From Oceanobacillus sp. J11TS1 (GTDB taxonomy: Bacteria > Bacillota > Bacilli > Bacillales > Amphibacillaceae), in contig NZ_BORO01000004.1 in assembly GCF_018333215.1 (NCBI RefSeq), positions 124,001 to 188,000 of the forward strand: a stretch of DNA of 64,000 bases, in the 5' to 3' direction. The notes under the pieces are model-generated. The model made no database searches. It saw only the letters and a list, made by a program, of their open reading frames with translations, and was not told the DNA's origin. The stretch's first letter is position 1; each line of letters opens with the position of its first letter. Below are positions 1-7,975 of this stretch, piece after piece. The translations under genes and the position numbers were made by a program.

Positions 1-80
1 TATTTCTTCTTTCGTAAGATGGTTTGATTTTCCTTTTCCTTGAATAACAGATAAAGGTTGTTTGTTTCTTCCAGCCACGT
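1..80 (-). CDS. Phage terminase small subunit (N-terminal fragment, cut by window edge)
   Basis: On the minus strand a GGAGGTG ribosome binding site precedes a GTG codon at 80. The reading frame gives a protein starting AGRNKQPLSVIQGKGKSNH (after the initiator) and runs off the left edge. This start is typical of P27-type small terminase subunits, which recognise phage DNA for packaging. Its position just downstream of an HNH endonuclease gene fits that role. Only 26 residues are visible, so the family call rests on the N-terminal signature and context. Confidence 0.72.
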
Positions 81-114
81 TTTACACCTCCTTGAAAATT
101 TTTCAAAAACGGAT

Positions 115-190
115 TTTTATGTGCACGTGAGGGGGCTGCGCTCCTGGTGAATGGACGTTTGTAAAAATTTATGGTGGGGGTATCCATTTA
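115..190. other. Candidate cos packaging site
   Basis: The gap between the HNH gene (275-649) and the small terminase holds a short GC-rich island in AT-rich phage DNA. It includes GTGCACGTGAGGGGGCTGCG and, further right, a GGTGGGGG stretch. In cos-type phages with an HNH packaging endonuclease the cohesive-end site commonly lies exactly here. The exact nick positions cannot be read from the sequence. Confidence 0.45.
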
Positions 191-274
191 TTTCTAGAAT
201 TGTTCATGATTTAGAAACAATTCCAAACGCCATTTACCAAACTGTAAATCTGTTTTCATTCTTTCGTTTATCAT

Positions 275-649
275 TTATAGTTTATTGTTTGTTGTCTTAT
301 GATCTATTCGATTGTGGCAAGAGTGACAAAGGCTTTCCAAGTTGTCTAAGTCTAAACGCTTTGACCAATCAACAAGTAGCTCAACGATGTGATGAACAAC
401 TTGCGCCTTCGTAATCTTCTTCTCTTTCAAACACCTCTGACACAAATGATTATCACGTATCAAAGCTAGCTCCCTAACACGCCTCCACTCTGGTGAATGG
501 TAGAAGGCATTCGCCTTACTGTTGCGTTTATATTGATTGTAAATCCTATCAGATTCCTGCGCCATATTTGCATGAGAATCACACCAAGTTTTCCTGGTTA
601 AATTATTACAGCCTATCTCTCTGCATGGTCTCAATGGTTTGAGCATCAT
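275..649 (-). CDS. Phage HNH endonuclease (packaging-associated)
   Basis: This 124-residue protein has a classic HNH nuclease core: a zinc CxxC pair (C70, C73), an HH motif (H86-H87) followed by N103, and a second CxxC (C108, C111) followed by H112-N113. A further Cys/His cluster near the N-terminus (C9, C14, C23) may bind another zinc. Genes of this type next to terminase are needed for cos cleavage in several HK97-like phages, so a packaging role is inferred. The start overlaps the upstream gene by 4 bases, indicating translational coupling. Confidence 0.88.
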   Translation of the reverse strand: MMLKPLRPCREIGCNNLTRKTWCDSHANMAQESDRIYNQYKRNSKANAFYHSPEWRRVRELALIRDNHLCQRCLKEKKITKAQVVHHIVELLVDWSKRLDLDNLESLCHSCHNRIDHKTTNNKL

Positions 650-927
650 AAATCAGCACGACCAAACCGAATGAGATTATCTTTAAGCTTAGACATGCGT
701 TCATTGATTTGCTCCTGCAGTTCTAATCGCTTGTTTATATAATGGTCTCCTTTTAATTGTTCCTTTTTTTCCTGGAGCTTCCTTACTTTTTTATCAGTCA
801 CAAAAGATGTGTAATGATAATAACAGCGATCACATTCGAAATAGGTTTCCTCGATATTGTTTGGATGCTTTTTCTTTTGAAACTTTACGGTAAGTATCTC
901 CCCACAATTATTACACGTAGCAAGCAT
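646..927 (-). CDS. Phage zinc-finger protein of unknown function
   Basis: This 93-residue protein starts with a CxxC knuckle (CNNC) followed about 25 residues later by a second CxxC (CDRC), forming a likely zinc ribbon. The rest is a charged helical tail, rich in Lys and Glu, that may form a coiled coil. It overlaps the HNH gene by 4 bases, so the two are probably co-translated. Similar small zinc-ribbon proteins often precede HNH genes in Bacillus phages. No biochemical role can be assigned. Confidence 0.7.
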   Translation of the reverse strand: MLATCNNCGEILTVKFQKKKHPNNIEETYFECDRCYYHYTSFVTDKKVRKLQEKKEQLKGDHYINKRLELQEQINERMSKLKDNLIRFGRADL

Positions 928-956
928 TACTTATCACCATCCTTTTTATAAAGTAA

Positions 957-984
957 AAAGACACCTCGCAATTGAGATGTCTTA
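957..984 (-). terminator. Rho-independent terminator after the prophage lipoprotein gene
   Basis: On the minus strand AAGACATCTC and GAGGTGTCTT form a stem (one G-U pair) around a short AT loop, followed by TTTACTTT. It lies 13 bases past the lipoprotein stop codon. Confidence 0.7.
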
Positions 985-996
985 TATGTAAGTTAT

Positions 997-1386
997 TTAA
1001 TCTATATTATAGCCTTCCCCAGTAGAAATGAATTCTTTAAGTCGTTCTTCGCTTTCTTTTAAATTTTCCTTTTCTGTCTCAAGGGTTATTCCATCCATGT
1101 ACCTTACAGTTGTTGCATTTGCAATGATCAATATATCTTCATTAACTCCGCTGTAAATACCCTTCTTTGTACTGAATTCCCCTAGATACTTTTTATAGTA
1201 TTCATCTACAGTTCCTTTATCATCTGAATCTTCATAGGCAATTCCCTTATCGACATTAGTTGTAACAACGTCCATCAATTGCAATGCATCTTTAGCAACT
1301 TCTTCATTTACATCTTCATGTATTTCTACATTGCCACACGCTGAAAGAAACAGGACTAATAATAAAATAAATAATACCTTTTTCAA
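997..1386 (-). CDS. Prophage lipoprotein, unknown function
   Basis: The likely start is the TTG at 1386, preceded by GGGGGAG at a normal distance; longer upstream starts lack a ribosome binding site. The protein then begins with Lys-Lys, a hydrophobic stretch (VLFILLLVLF) and the lipobox LSAC, so it should be exported and lipid-anchored at its cysteine. The mature part of about 110 residues is acidic and unrecognised. It has its own terminator and is set apart from its neighbours, like a moron gene expressed in the lysogen. Small phage lipoproteins sometimes exclude superinfecting phages, but that is only a possibility here. Confidence 0.75.
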   Translation of the reverse strand: MKKVLFILLLVLFLSACGNVEIHEDVNEEVAKDALQLMDVVTTNVDKGIAYEDSDDKGTVDEYYKKYLGEFSTKKGIYSGVNEDILIIANATTVRYMDGITLETEKENLKESEERLKEFISTGEGYNID

Positions 1387-1532
1387 TCTAATCTCCCCCA
1401 TATCTATGTATAGGTCAATTATCCAATAACTATGAATTAAATTCAATAAATTCTTTTAAGAGGTATTTTCTTTATATTTTTCTTTATATTTTTCTTTAGG
1501 GTTTTTACATATAATGAAGGAAAAATTTCTAC

Positions 1533-1630
1533 TGCCCACCTATTAGTATGCAGTACTGCACACTGTATAGTATGCAGTGGTGCTCACCTATTAGTATGCA
1601 GTGACACTGCCTACCGTGTAGTGTGCAAAC
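1533..1630. repeat. Four imperfect tandem repeats, candidate late-gene operator
   Basis: Four units start at 1533, 1557, 1581 and 1608 (24, 24, 27 and 23 bases). They share TGC-CACC-TAT-AG-TATGCAGT-like spacing, for example CACCTATTAGTATGCAGT in units 1 and 3. The junction TGCAGTACTGCA is a 12-base palindrome. The array lies in a 385-base gap downstream of the arpU-type regulator and upstream of the lipoprotein, HNH and terminase genes. A binding array for a late regulator is plausible. Confidence 0.6.
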
Positions 1631-1758
1631 AATCGTTCCTAAATTTTCGATACTACCAATTTATCACTGATAACAAGGAATGACACAACTTTTTTTAGGA
1701 ATTATTTTGGAATCTTTTTGGATTTGGTTCGTATCTTTTTTGGAAGTTGTCAGAATAC

Positions 1759-1788
1759 TAAAAGGCACACCTTATTCTGGTGTGCCTT
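1759..1788 (-). terminator. Terminator overlapping the end of the ArpU gene
   Basis: On the minus strand AAAGGCACACC and GGTGTGCCTTTT form an 11-bp stem around a 7-base loop, followed by a short T run. The left arm encodes the last codons of the ArpU protein. Confidence 0.8.
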
Positions 1789-2236
1789 TATCAGTAGGAT
1801 TTATAACAGCAATATTTAAGTTTAAAGCTATTTTGTAAAATGCTTTCCATCTAATCTTAGAATATGTTTTTTCACTAATAGGTGGTTGAAATTTAAAATT
1901 ATAAACATTGTAATCTGTAATGTATTCCGATTCCTCGCTCATGTACCTGGCCTCAATTAAATATCTCTCCATCTTAGGAAGACGTTTAACAGCTCGTTCA
2001 ATTCGTTCACAATAACGGCGCCGACGTTCCTTCTCATCTACATTATGCATTGCGATGTTACCTGTCTGGTCTGATATGGTATTAGACTTACCGCCACCTA
2101 TATCATCAATACTACTTGTTATGTTCGCTTCTTGCTCGTCATAGTAAACATATTTAAAAATACGATACTTTTCCAGTGCAGCTTCCACTTCTGTTTGTGT
2201 TGCTTTTCTGTCTAGTGCTGGTAATTCAAAGCTCAT
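1772..2236 (-). CDS. ArpU-family phage late transcriptional regulator
   Basis: This 154-residue protein resembles the ArpU family: an N-terminal segment starting MSFELPALDRKAT, a variable acidic middle, then a basic helical region with RRRRYCERIERAVKRLPKME and a C-terminal helix-turn-helix-like part. ArpU was described as a regulator of a secreted muramidase in Enterococcus, and relatives (including RinA/LtrC-like proteins) activate late genes in Firmicutes phages. It is the last gene of the early block, directly before the late genes, which matches a late-switch role. The gene ends inside a terminator stem. Confidence 0.8.
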   Translation of the reverse strand: MSFELPALDRKATQTEVEAALEKYRIFKYVYYDEQEANITSSIDDIGGGKSNTISDQTGNIAMHNVDEKERRRRYCERIERAVKRLPKMERYLIEARYMSEESEYITDYNVYNFKFQPPISEKTYSKIRWKAFYKIALNLNIAVINPTDKGTPE

Positions 2237-2264
2237 GCTCTTCCCCCTCGAATAAAATTAGGGA

Positions 2265-2288
2265 AGCCCTGCAAAGAACAGGGCTTTT
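2265..2288 (-). terminator. Hairpin between early block and ArpU gene
   Basis: AGCCCTG and CAGGGCT form a 7-bp stem around CAAAGAA just after the stop of the gene at 2295-2828. The T run is on the plus-strand side (CTTTTC) and only weak on the minus side, so termination of minus-strand transcripts may be partial. Confidence 0.5.
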
Positions 2289-2294
2289 CATCTA

Positions 2295-2828
2295 TTAATC
2301 TAATAAGAAATCTGGATCATTAATATCAAAGTCTGGCAGTTCATCGTCTGAAATAGTTTCTTCTTTTTCCTTCAGCTCCTCTGAATCTTCATTCTCATTC
2401 GGGATGTCATCCATGCTGACTTGCCCTTCAACCTGAACGGTTCCATCTTTCTCCACTTGATAAGGCATGCCTTTGTGTGTATTTTCATTTTCGAAATCTT
2501 CCACGCTCATCTGGGATGGTTCAACAAATAATGTCACGTTATGCCCAGCAAAAGGATATAGTTTAATAACCTTGTCTTCCGTATCACCTTTAATATTAAA
2601 TAGCAATTTGGTTTTCTTGCTGTCACGTTGAATGTTTTTATATTCAGCTGGGAAGTTTTCAATGTCTTGCTTGTCTACCTGTAAAGTAAGATGCGCCATT
2701 CCGCCAGCCATGTTCACTAACTCTTGAGATGATGGAAGCTCCTCGCCTTGGACATGAAATTCCAACACCTCTTTTTTATCGTCCTTCTGAATCTTTTTAA
2801 ACAGTACACTTAATTCTACTTTAGCCAT
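2295..2828 (-). CDS. Phage early protein with acidic tail, unknown function
   Basis: The start at 2828 (MAKVELSVLFKKIQ) is chosen because it follows AAGGAGGAAATCAATT; a longer frame upstream has no ribosome binding site. The protein of 177 residues has a mixed alpha/beta-looking first 120 residues and a strongly acidic Glu/Asp-rich C-terminus ending in DPDFLLD. Acidic tails like this occur in single-strand-DNA-binding and DNA-mimic proteins, but no motif confirms either. It lies downstream of the RuvC-like resolvase in the DNA-metabolism operon. Confidence 0.75.
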   Translation of the reverse strand: MAKVELSVLFKKIQKDDKKEVLEFHVQGEELPSSQELVNMAGGMAHLTLQVDKQDIENFPAEYKNIQRDSKKTKLLFNIKGDTEDKVIKLYPFAGHNVTLFVEPSQMSVEDFENENTHKGMPYQVEKDGTVQVEGQVSMDDIPNENEDSEELKEKEETISDDELPDFDINDPDFLLD

Positions 2829-2957
2829 AATTGATTTCCTCCTTAAATTTACGTTCATATCCTCCACTGGTGAAGCTTCCAAACTATTTTTGACCCAATT
2901 ATAGCCGATTAGGTAAAATCGTCTATGAGACAGTTTTAAACGCCTCAAAACGCTACG

Positions 2958-3482
2958 TTAGATTTTCGCCAACACATCAGCCTGTTGCTCATACAACACA
3001 ACGCCTTTATGCTTGGATAATGCGATCCTTGCCATGATATAAGCATCCACCACGTTATCGCTGGAATGGGTAAAACCATAATGTTCCTGAACAGCATCCA
3101 TAACAGCACGCTTTTTAGCGGCACCAGTCAACCTTTTTTTATTGCCTGGTTCACCTTCCCATCCGGTAACACCGACAAATTTCTTTACAGCATTGGGAGC
3201 GGCTTCGATATACTTTAAATTGCGTTTAAACAATTCATTTCGGATGCCGTGGTGTATTCCTCCGGCAAACATTGCCTTTTGTGTATTAAATGGAAACCCC
3301 TCAATACAAATCAAATCACCAGGCTGTACATGCTGCATAATGTCATAAATAAGGGTAGTCATCCGTTTTGGATCCTTATTGCCGATTCCGGTTAATTCTT
3401 TTACTTTTAGCACGTTCCCTTTATCATCAAGGGCAACGAATCCAGTCTTAGAAGCTGGGTCAATGCCTACAAAGCGGCTCAT
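2958..3482 (-). CDS. RuvC-like Holliday junction resolvase/endonuclease
   Basis: This 174-residue protein has the RNase H-fold pattern of RuvC-type nucleases: GIDPASKTG near the start (D8), ICIEGF in the middle (E61) and SSDNVVDAYIMARI near the end (D142, D146). These acidic residues would coordinate the two metals that cleave branched DNA. It would resolve recombination or replication intermediates before packaging. The gene start overlaps the end of a 41-codon ORF by 4 bases, so it is part of a tightly packed operon. Confidence 0.85.
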   Translation of the reverse strand: MSRFVGIDPASKTGFVALDDKGNVLKVKELTGIGNKDPKRMTTLIYDIMQHVQPGDLICIEGFPFNTQKAMFAGGIHHGIRNELFKRNLKYIEAAPNAVKKFVGVTGWEGEPGNKKRLTGAAKKRAVMDAVQEHYGFTHSSDNVVDAYIMARIALSKHKGVVLYEQQADVLAKI

Positions 3483-3604
3483 GACAAATCCTCCTCTTTT
3501 ACAAACATTCCATTAACAGTCTTACCTTTACGGTCTTTGATTTCGTCATATGCCATATTAACGCAATCTTCAATTTTGGTTGTTAGCTCGTCCATATTTT
3601 TCAT
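3479..3604 (-). CDS. Small phage protein, 41 residues
   Basis: An ATG at 3604 overlaps the stop of the upstream gene (ATGA) and the frame ends at 3479, overlapping the start of the RuvC-like gene. The product begins MKNMDELTTKIEDCVNMAYD and is charged and helical. The double 4-base overlap is strong evidence that it is translated. Function unknown. Confidence 0.6.
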   Translation of the reverse strand: MKNMDELTTKIEDCVNMAYDEIKDRKGKTVNGMFVKEEDLS

Positions 3605-3900
3605 TCCGACTCTCCTTTCAGCGATTCACGTGCTTTTTCGTTCTCCAACTGCCGTATATACTTAATGGCAACATCAGCTACATGCAGCCCCCAAACCTCA
3701 TTAATCGGCATTTGCTTACTGCGTTGCTGGAGAAATTCATTTAAATCCACAAGGAATTTTGCGTTGACGTTTCGATATTCTTGTAAATCATGTACCATTT
3801 CAGCTTGTTGGATAAGCCACTCAACATCTTCATGAGTCAATGCCAGACCTGCGCTTTCTTCCCACGTTCGTTTGATTACTTCCAATCGTCCATCCATCAC
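3601..3900 (-). CDS. Hypothetical phage protein, 99 residues
   Basis: A helical protein with no recognised domain; it contains the stretch WEESAGLALTHEDVEWLIQQ and a Gln-rich middle. It starts four bases before the end of the upstream acidic protein gene and ends at the start of the 41-residue ORF, so it is translated as part of the operon. Two Met codons in tandem make the start ambiguous by one residue. Confidence 0.65.
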   Translation of the reverse strand: MMDGRLEVIKRTWEESAGLALTHEDVEWLIQQAEMVHDLQEYRNVNAKFLVDLNEFLQQRSKQMPINEVWGLHVADVAIKYIRQLENEKARESLKGESE

Positions 3901-4100
3901 TCGTCATCCTCCAAATAAAAACCACCATCGATATAGTTCCCAGACCACTCTGACCATTCATCTTCTAGTAACGCTTCTAATTCGTCTCTAGATTTATAGT
4001 CTTCTCCTTCGACAAAATTAAAATCATCTTCTAAATCAAATGTATCTTCATGATTGCATCCCACTAATCCGATACCTAACGTAAAAGTTACTTTTGGCAT
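3897..4100 (-). CDS. Small very acidic phage protein
   Basis: This 67-residue protein has over twenty Asp/Glu residues and a predicted beta-rich start (MPKVTFTLGIGLVGC). It resembles small acidic phage proteins listed under domains of unknown function (DUF7167-like, from memory). Its size and charge would suit a DNA-mimic or regulatory role, but nothing in the sequence proves that. It overlaps the downstream gene by 4 bases. Confidence 0.62.
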   Translation of the reverse strand: MPKVTFTLGIGLVGCNHEDTFDLEDDFNFVEGEDYKSRDELEALLEDEWSEWSGNYIDGGFYLEDDE

Positions 4101-4161
4101 TGTTCCTCACCTTCCTAATTAGATTAATTAATCAAACATTCATGGAGTTAGATAAAACCAT

Positions 4162-4392
4162 CTATTCTTCCGTCATCTGTCTGTTATGCTCGTGCCACGT
4201 CTTATCCAGCAACGCATCATAACTTGTCTTAATCTGTTCATAATCGTCCCAGAGCTGCATATAATCGTGATATAGATTGTCATAAGCGTCACGTTCGCTT
4301 TTTATGGTGATAACCATAAATAACATCGCTAGCACTGCTCCGATTATCAAAACGTAGTAGCTAATATTAAAAATCTTTTTTAGCATCCTCAC
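4162..4392 (-). CDS. Small membrane protein with coiled-coil tail
   Basis: A 76-residue protein with one transmembrane helix near the N-terminus (about residues 8-28, SYYVLIIGAVLAMLFMVITI) after a short basic segment. It is followed by a cytoplasmic-type charged helix with heptad-like spacing. It lies directly downstream of the DnaB gene with a 5-base gap. No family recognised; it may be an accessory or exclusion protein. Confidence 0.65.
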   Translation of the reverse strand: MRMLKKIFNISYYVLIIGAVLAMLFMVITIKSERDAYDNLYHDYMQLWDDYEQIKTSYDALLDKTWHEHNRQMTEE

Positions 4393-4397
4393 CCTCC

Positions 4398-5690
4398 TTA
4401 TTTCCGTTTATCAAGTTCCAGGAATTGCTGTTTCCATCCCCTGAACAACAATCGGAACTCATTCAACCCCGTGTTCCTACCTTTAGCAACAAAATGTTGA
4501 ACAACTTTACCTTGTTGCTCATTATTATCGTTTGCATCGACCCAAAGAAATTCAATGACATCTGCATCTTGTTCAATGGATCCTGATTCTTTCAAATCTG
4601 AGAAAGTAGGTTTTTTAGGAGCTTTATCGCTGTCTCGGTTCATTTGAGAAAGTAGCAGGAAACAACAATTTAAATCTCTAGCAATCTGTTTAGCTGCTTG
4701 TGTTACTTCTCCGATAGCTTCGGCTCTGGATTGGTTCTTCTTACGATTTATTTTCATAATTTGCAAGTAATCAACGGCAACAACAGCCAAATCTCCATAT
4801 TGCCTTTTGAACCTTCGCGCTGTTGCTCTTACTTCTTCGATAGTGACGCCACTGCTATCCTGGATATGCAATGGTAATTTTTCCAATTCGTTATAAACTT
4901 CTTCTATTCTTCCTAGCTCTTGAGGTGTTAAATCTTTGTTTTTCACTCTGTTGAAAGGGATAGAAGTTTTTCTAGATACAATCCTATCTAAAAGCTGTTC
5001 TAAATCCATTTCTTGAGAATACATTAATACTGGTCCTCTCTTTGCCATATATTCCAACCTTTGCAGAGAAAAAGCTGTTTTCCCGACAGATGGACGTCCA
5101 GCTAAAACAACTAGATCTCCTCTGTACAAGCCTTTAGCCCATGTATCAAATTGTGAAAAACCTGTTTCAATATAATTAACTCTTTTGTCCATCAAATAAG
5201 AAAAATATTCTTTACGTACATCGAGTAAGTTTTTCATTTTCCCACGTTCATCTGGACGTAATTCAGAGACCAAACTCTCAACAGCAGAAAAGTAATCATC
5301 ATCCGTATCAAAATCATCTCGAGACAGAGCTTTGATTTGCTCGCCCATTTCAACGCCTCTACGCCTTATTGCTTTGGAACGTACAATATTTGCGTAATAC
5401 AGTACATTAGCTGTTGTCGGACAAGAATCTGCCAACTTAGTTAAATACGCCACACTCAATTGATCTGCCTTGTTGTTTTGGACATATAATTCAGTAACAG
5501 TGACAATATCAACAGGTTTATCTTTATTTTGGAGCCACCGCATTACTCTATAAATCTGCTGGTGAGTAACGTCAATGAAATCTCTATCCTCAAGAAAAAC
5601 AATTTCATCAAGCACGTTAGGATCCAGAAACACCGCACCTAAAACAGATTGTTCAGCAGATAAATCCTCAATTACTCCAATCGAACTCAT
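4398..5690 (-). CDS. Replicative DNA helicase (DnaB-like)
   Basis: The protein has the two-part DnaB structure: an N-terminal primase-interacting helical domain (SAEQSVLGAVFLDPNVLDEI) and a C-terminal RecA-like motor. Walker A is GRPSVGKTAF (about residue 198) and Walker B lies in VAVDYLQIM; the DnaB signature LSQMNRDSDKAP follows. It would unwind the phage replication fork. The ATG at 5690 is preferred because AAGGA lies at the right distance; a GTG three codons earlier is too close. The gene start lies inside the end of the replication protein O gene, implying coupled translation. Confidence 0.93.
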   Translation of the reverse strand: MSSIGVIEDLSAEQSVLGAVFLDPNVLDEIVFLEDRDFIDVTHQQIYRVMRWLQNKDKPVDIVTVTELYVQNNKADQLSVAYLTKLADSCPTTANVLYYANIVRSKAIRRRGVEMGEQIKALSRDDFDTDDDYFSAVESLVSELRPDERGKMKNLLDVRKEYFSYLMDKRVNYIETGFSQFDTWAKGLYRGDLVVLAGRPSVGKTAFSLQRLEYMAKRGPVLMYSQEMDLEQLLDRIVSRKTSIPFNRVKNKDLTPQELGRIEEVYNELEKLPLHIQDSSGVTIEEVRATARRFKRQYGDLAVVAVDYLQIMKINRKKNQSRAEAIGEVTQAAKQIARDLNCCFLLLSQMNRDSDKAPKKPTFSDLKESGSIEQDADVIEFLWVDANDNNEQQGKVVQHFVAKGRNTGLNEFRLLFRGWKQQFLELDKRK

Positions 5691-6450
5691 TAGGGTCACG
5701 TCCTTCTGCTATCCATTGCTGCAATGCTATTTCTTTATCACGGCTATCTTTTACTGGCACTTGTCGTTCCTTCGTCTGCGGATTCTTCTCTGCATTCATC
5801 TTTATAGCTAGCTGAGGGAATTGCTTTCTTAATTTAGCTGCAGAAAGAATATTGGTCCGCCAAAACGAATCCGTAACAACCCAGTCCATAACATCTTTAG
5901 CAAGCTTTTTATCTACTTCGTCCAATTCAACTAGCTTCCTCATTTCATCCGCCCAGGTTTGCATGTTTGCTTTTCTAGTTAAATGAGGGATACCAGCTTC
6001 TTGTGCCACCTTTTCAACCTTTTTATAAAAGTAAATGGCCATCTTATAGTAAGTGTTTTCCTCATCATATTTTGGTTTTTTATTAGTTTGTTTCTTAGGT
6101 TTGTCTTCTTTTTGAGGTTCAGGAGAAACGTCCTTGTCTCTCCACTCCTCATAATTCTTATTAAATGACAAAATCCGTGCTCCTTTCTGACCGATCTCGC
6201 TAACAGTAATAATATTTCTGTCTATCAACGTGTTAAGCTCTCTTCCAACAAAATTTCTGTTTTTTTGATTGATAAGCTTAGCAAGGAAACTGGTAGACAT
6301 TTCATACTCTTTACGTCTAAATCCGTAAGTGTATCGCCAAATGGCCATAACAAGCCGCATTTGTATTCCATTGAGATCAGTCTGCATAATCTGATTTAAT
6401 ATTTCATTGGCAATCCGTGTGTAGCCTTTATTTAATTGTGGATTTGCCAT
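5668..6450 (-). CDS. Phage replication protein O (initiator/helicase loader)
   Basis: The N-terminal 100 residues match the phage replication protein O domain: MANPQLNKGYTRIANEI, then RLVMAIWRYTYGFRRKE, which forms a winged helix that binds the phage origin. A Lys/Pro-rich linker (about residues 110-130) joins it to a C-terminal helical domain likely to contact the helicase. The gene is immediately upstream of dnaB, the classical initiator-helicase pair. Length (260 residues) is normal for the family. Confidence 0.85.
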   Translation of the reverse strand: MANPQLNKGYTRIANEILNQIMQTDLNGIQMRLVMAIWRYTYGFRRKEYEMSTSFLAKLINQKNRNFVGRELNTLIDRNIITVSEIGQKGARILSFNKNYEEWRDKDVSPEPQKEDKPKKQTNKKPKYDEENTYYKMAIYFYKKVEKVAQEAGIPHLTRKANMQTWADEMRKLVELDEVDKKLAKDVMDWVVTDSFWRTNILSAAKLRKQFPQLAIKMNAEKNPQTKERQVPVKDSRDKEIALQQWIAEGRDPNEFDWSN

Positions 6451-6476
6451 AAACTATCATCCGTTCATTAGTATTT

Positions 6477-6764
6477 TCATTGCAGCTCTTTCCTTATAAA
6501 GTCGGTTAATCTGACGGCAAAAATCTTACGATCATTTTCTGGGCTACCTTCAAATGAAGCATCTTGCCATTCTTTGATTTTGTAATCCACTTTCTTCTCC
6601 AACGAACAACAAGCCAGCAATTCTTTAATATCTTTCTGCTGTGCTTCTATTTGATTTCTGAGCCGCTGGTTCTCTTGCTGTAGTTGTTTCTTTTCTTCAA
6701 CAATTTGGCCTAACTTATTTAAAGTGCTTTGATATGGTCTGTAAGGATAATTTTCTTCACTCAT
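6477..6764 (-). CDS. Coiled-coil phage protein
   Basis: This 95-residue protein is dominated by a Gln/Glu/Lys-rich heptad segment (about residues 12-52: KLGQIVEEKKQLQQENQRL and onward), consistent with a coiled coil and oligomerisation. The C-terminal third is a different, more globular-looking segment with ENDRKIFAVRLTDFIRKEL. It starts inside the last codons of the metallo-beta-lactamase gene. Function unknown. Confidence 0.65.
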   Translation of the reverse strand: MSEENYPYRPYQSTLNKLGQIVEEKKQLQQENQRLRNQIEAQQKDIKELLACCSLEKKVDYKIKEWQDASFEGSPENDRKIFAVRLTDFIRKELQ

Positions 6765-7513
6765 TCAATTACCTCCAGTTTGTAATGTTTGTCCCTTATA
6801 AAACCTCTCTTCAACAGCGCGTTTTCCGTAATTCCTTTTGCTAAGAAAGGTAAATTATTGCTACTGGACAAGTGGGTCAAATAAATCTGTTCACCTTTTC
6901 CTTGCACTAATTTTGATAATGCGTTAGCTGTTTGTTGATTGCTCAAATGCCCGATATCCGATAAGATTCTGGCCTTAACGCTGTTAGGATAATCAGATGC
7001 AGCAACCATGTTTTCAACGTGATTGGATTCGATAATGTAGATGTCTGAATCTTTCATAGCTTGTAGCATGTCCTGGTCAACCTTTCCAGTGTCTAGGCAA
7101 ATGGAACATTTTAATCCAAGATATAAATCTTTTACAACGTACCCTAAAGGCTCATAAGCGTCATGATGTGTATTGAAACATTTCACTTCGAATGTGTATT
7201 CCGTCCCATCATTTAATATGGCAGGAGGTGTTTTTCTGAGCTCTTCATCTACTCCGTGGATGTCTTTCCATTCATCAGCACCCGCAAAAACAGGAATGTG
7301 ATACTTGTTAGCAAGTGGCAATCCTTTTGTATGATCCTTATGAGCATGGGTAATAAAAATAGCTTGTACATTATTTGGTGTGATACCGACCTCTAGTAAT
7401 CTCTTTTCTATCTTTGTTTTTGCAATGCCAGCATCTACTAGAATGATAGATTCACCAGATGAAAGAGCAATGCAGTTACCGTTCGATCCCGACGCTAAAA
7501 TGTCTACTTTCAT
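6761..7513 (-). CDS. Metallo-beta-lactamase-fold exonuclease-like protein (WalJ/YycJ type)
   Basis: The sequence starts MKVDILASGSNGNC, the hallmark of the YycJ/WalJ branch of metallo-beta-lactamase proteins, and carries the metal-binding motif THAHKDH (H56, H58, D60, H61). Later ligands are visible in CFNTHHDA and ICLDTG. WalJ proteins are DNA exonucleases, so in this RecT-containing operon it could generate single strands for recombination. Phages of this type commonly carry such a gene between recT and the replication genes. Metal use and substrate are inferred. Confidence 0.82.
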   Translation of the reverse strand: MKVDILASGSNGNCIALSSGESIILVDAGIAKTKIEKRLLEVGITPNNVQAIFITHAHKDHTKGLPLANKYHIPVFAGADEWKDIHGVDEELRKTPPAILNDGTEYTFEVKCFNTHHDAYEPLGYVVKDLYLGLKCSICLDTGKVDQDMLQAMKDSDIYIIESNHVENMVAASDYPNSVKARILSDIGHLSNQQTANALSKLVQGKGEQIYLTHLSSSNNLPFLAKGITENALLKRGFIRDKHYKLEVIE

Positions 7514-7534
7514 AGTGCGTTCATCTCCGTTTCA

Positions 7535-7975
7535 TCAACTTCTTGTTTTGCCTATTTGCGTTATATGCTTGTTGAATTTTTTATTGTCAAAGCAAATTGA
7601 TGTTTGGTGCGTTATATAAATGTGCGCCCTTTTTAAAACTTCTTCTTTTAAACCGATAACCGTATCAAAAAAGTAAACATATTCACTGTCATCAGATGCT
7701 GCAATAAATGATTTTCCAGACATTTTGAGAATATCCCTTGTATGCCGAACAGCATTATTCCATTCCTTTTCAGCAAAACTTGTTCTTCCGCATTTTCTCC
7801 ATGCAATTCGCTCATAGTCTGTGTCATCATCTGGCCCTCCTTTAAAAACGGGTCCATTCTCTATTTCAATTACTTGTTCATTGCTTAGTAATGCTTCAAA
7901 GTAAACATCTACGTGATACATATAACCATGTTCACTTTCTTTTGGTTCATAGACTTTTAACTTAATATCCCTCAT
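7535..7975 (-). CDS. Hypothetical phage protein, 146 residues
   Basis: No family recognised. The protein starts MRDIKLKVYEPKESEHGYMYHVDV, looks beta-rich in its first half and ends in a basic segment. It starts four bases before the end of the small zinc-finger gene upstream, so the two are translationally coupled within the recombination operon. Confidence 0.62.
   Translation of the reverse strand: MRDIKLKVYEPKESEHGYMYHVDVYFEALLSNEQVIEIENGPVFKGGPDDDTDYERIAWRKCGRTSFAEKEWNNAVRHTRDILKMSGKSFIAASDDSEYVYFFDTVIGLKEEVLKRAHIYITHQTSICFDNKKFNKHITQIGKTRS

Noticed and set aside
1533-1630. Possible CRISPR array
   Set aside because: Units are only 23-27 bases, imperfect, without uniform spacers or cas genes; better explained as regulatory repeats.
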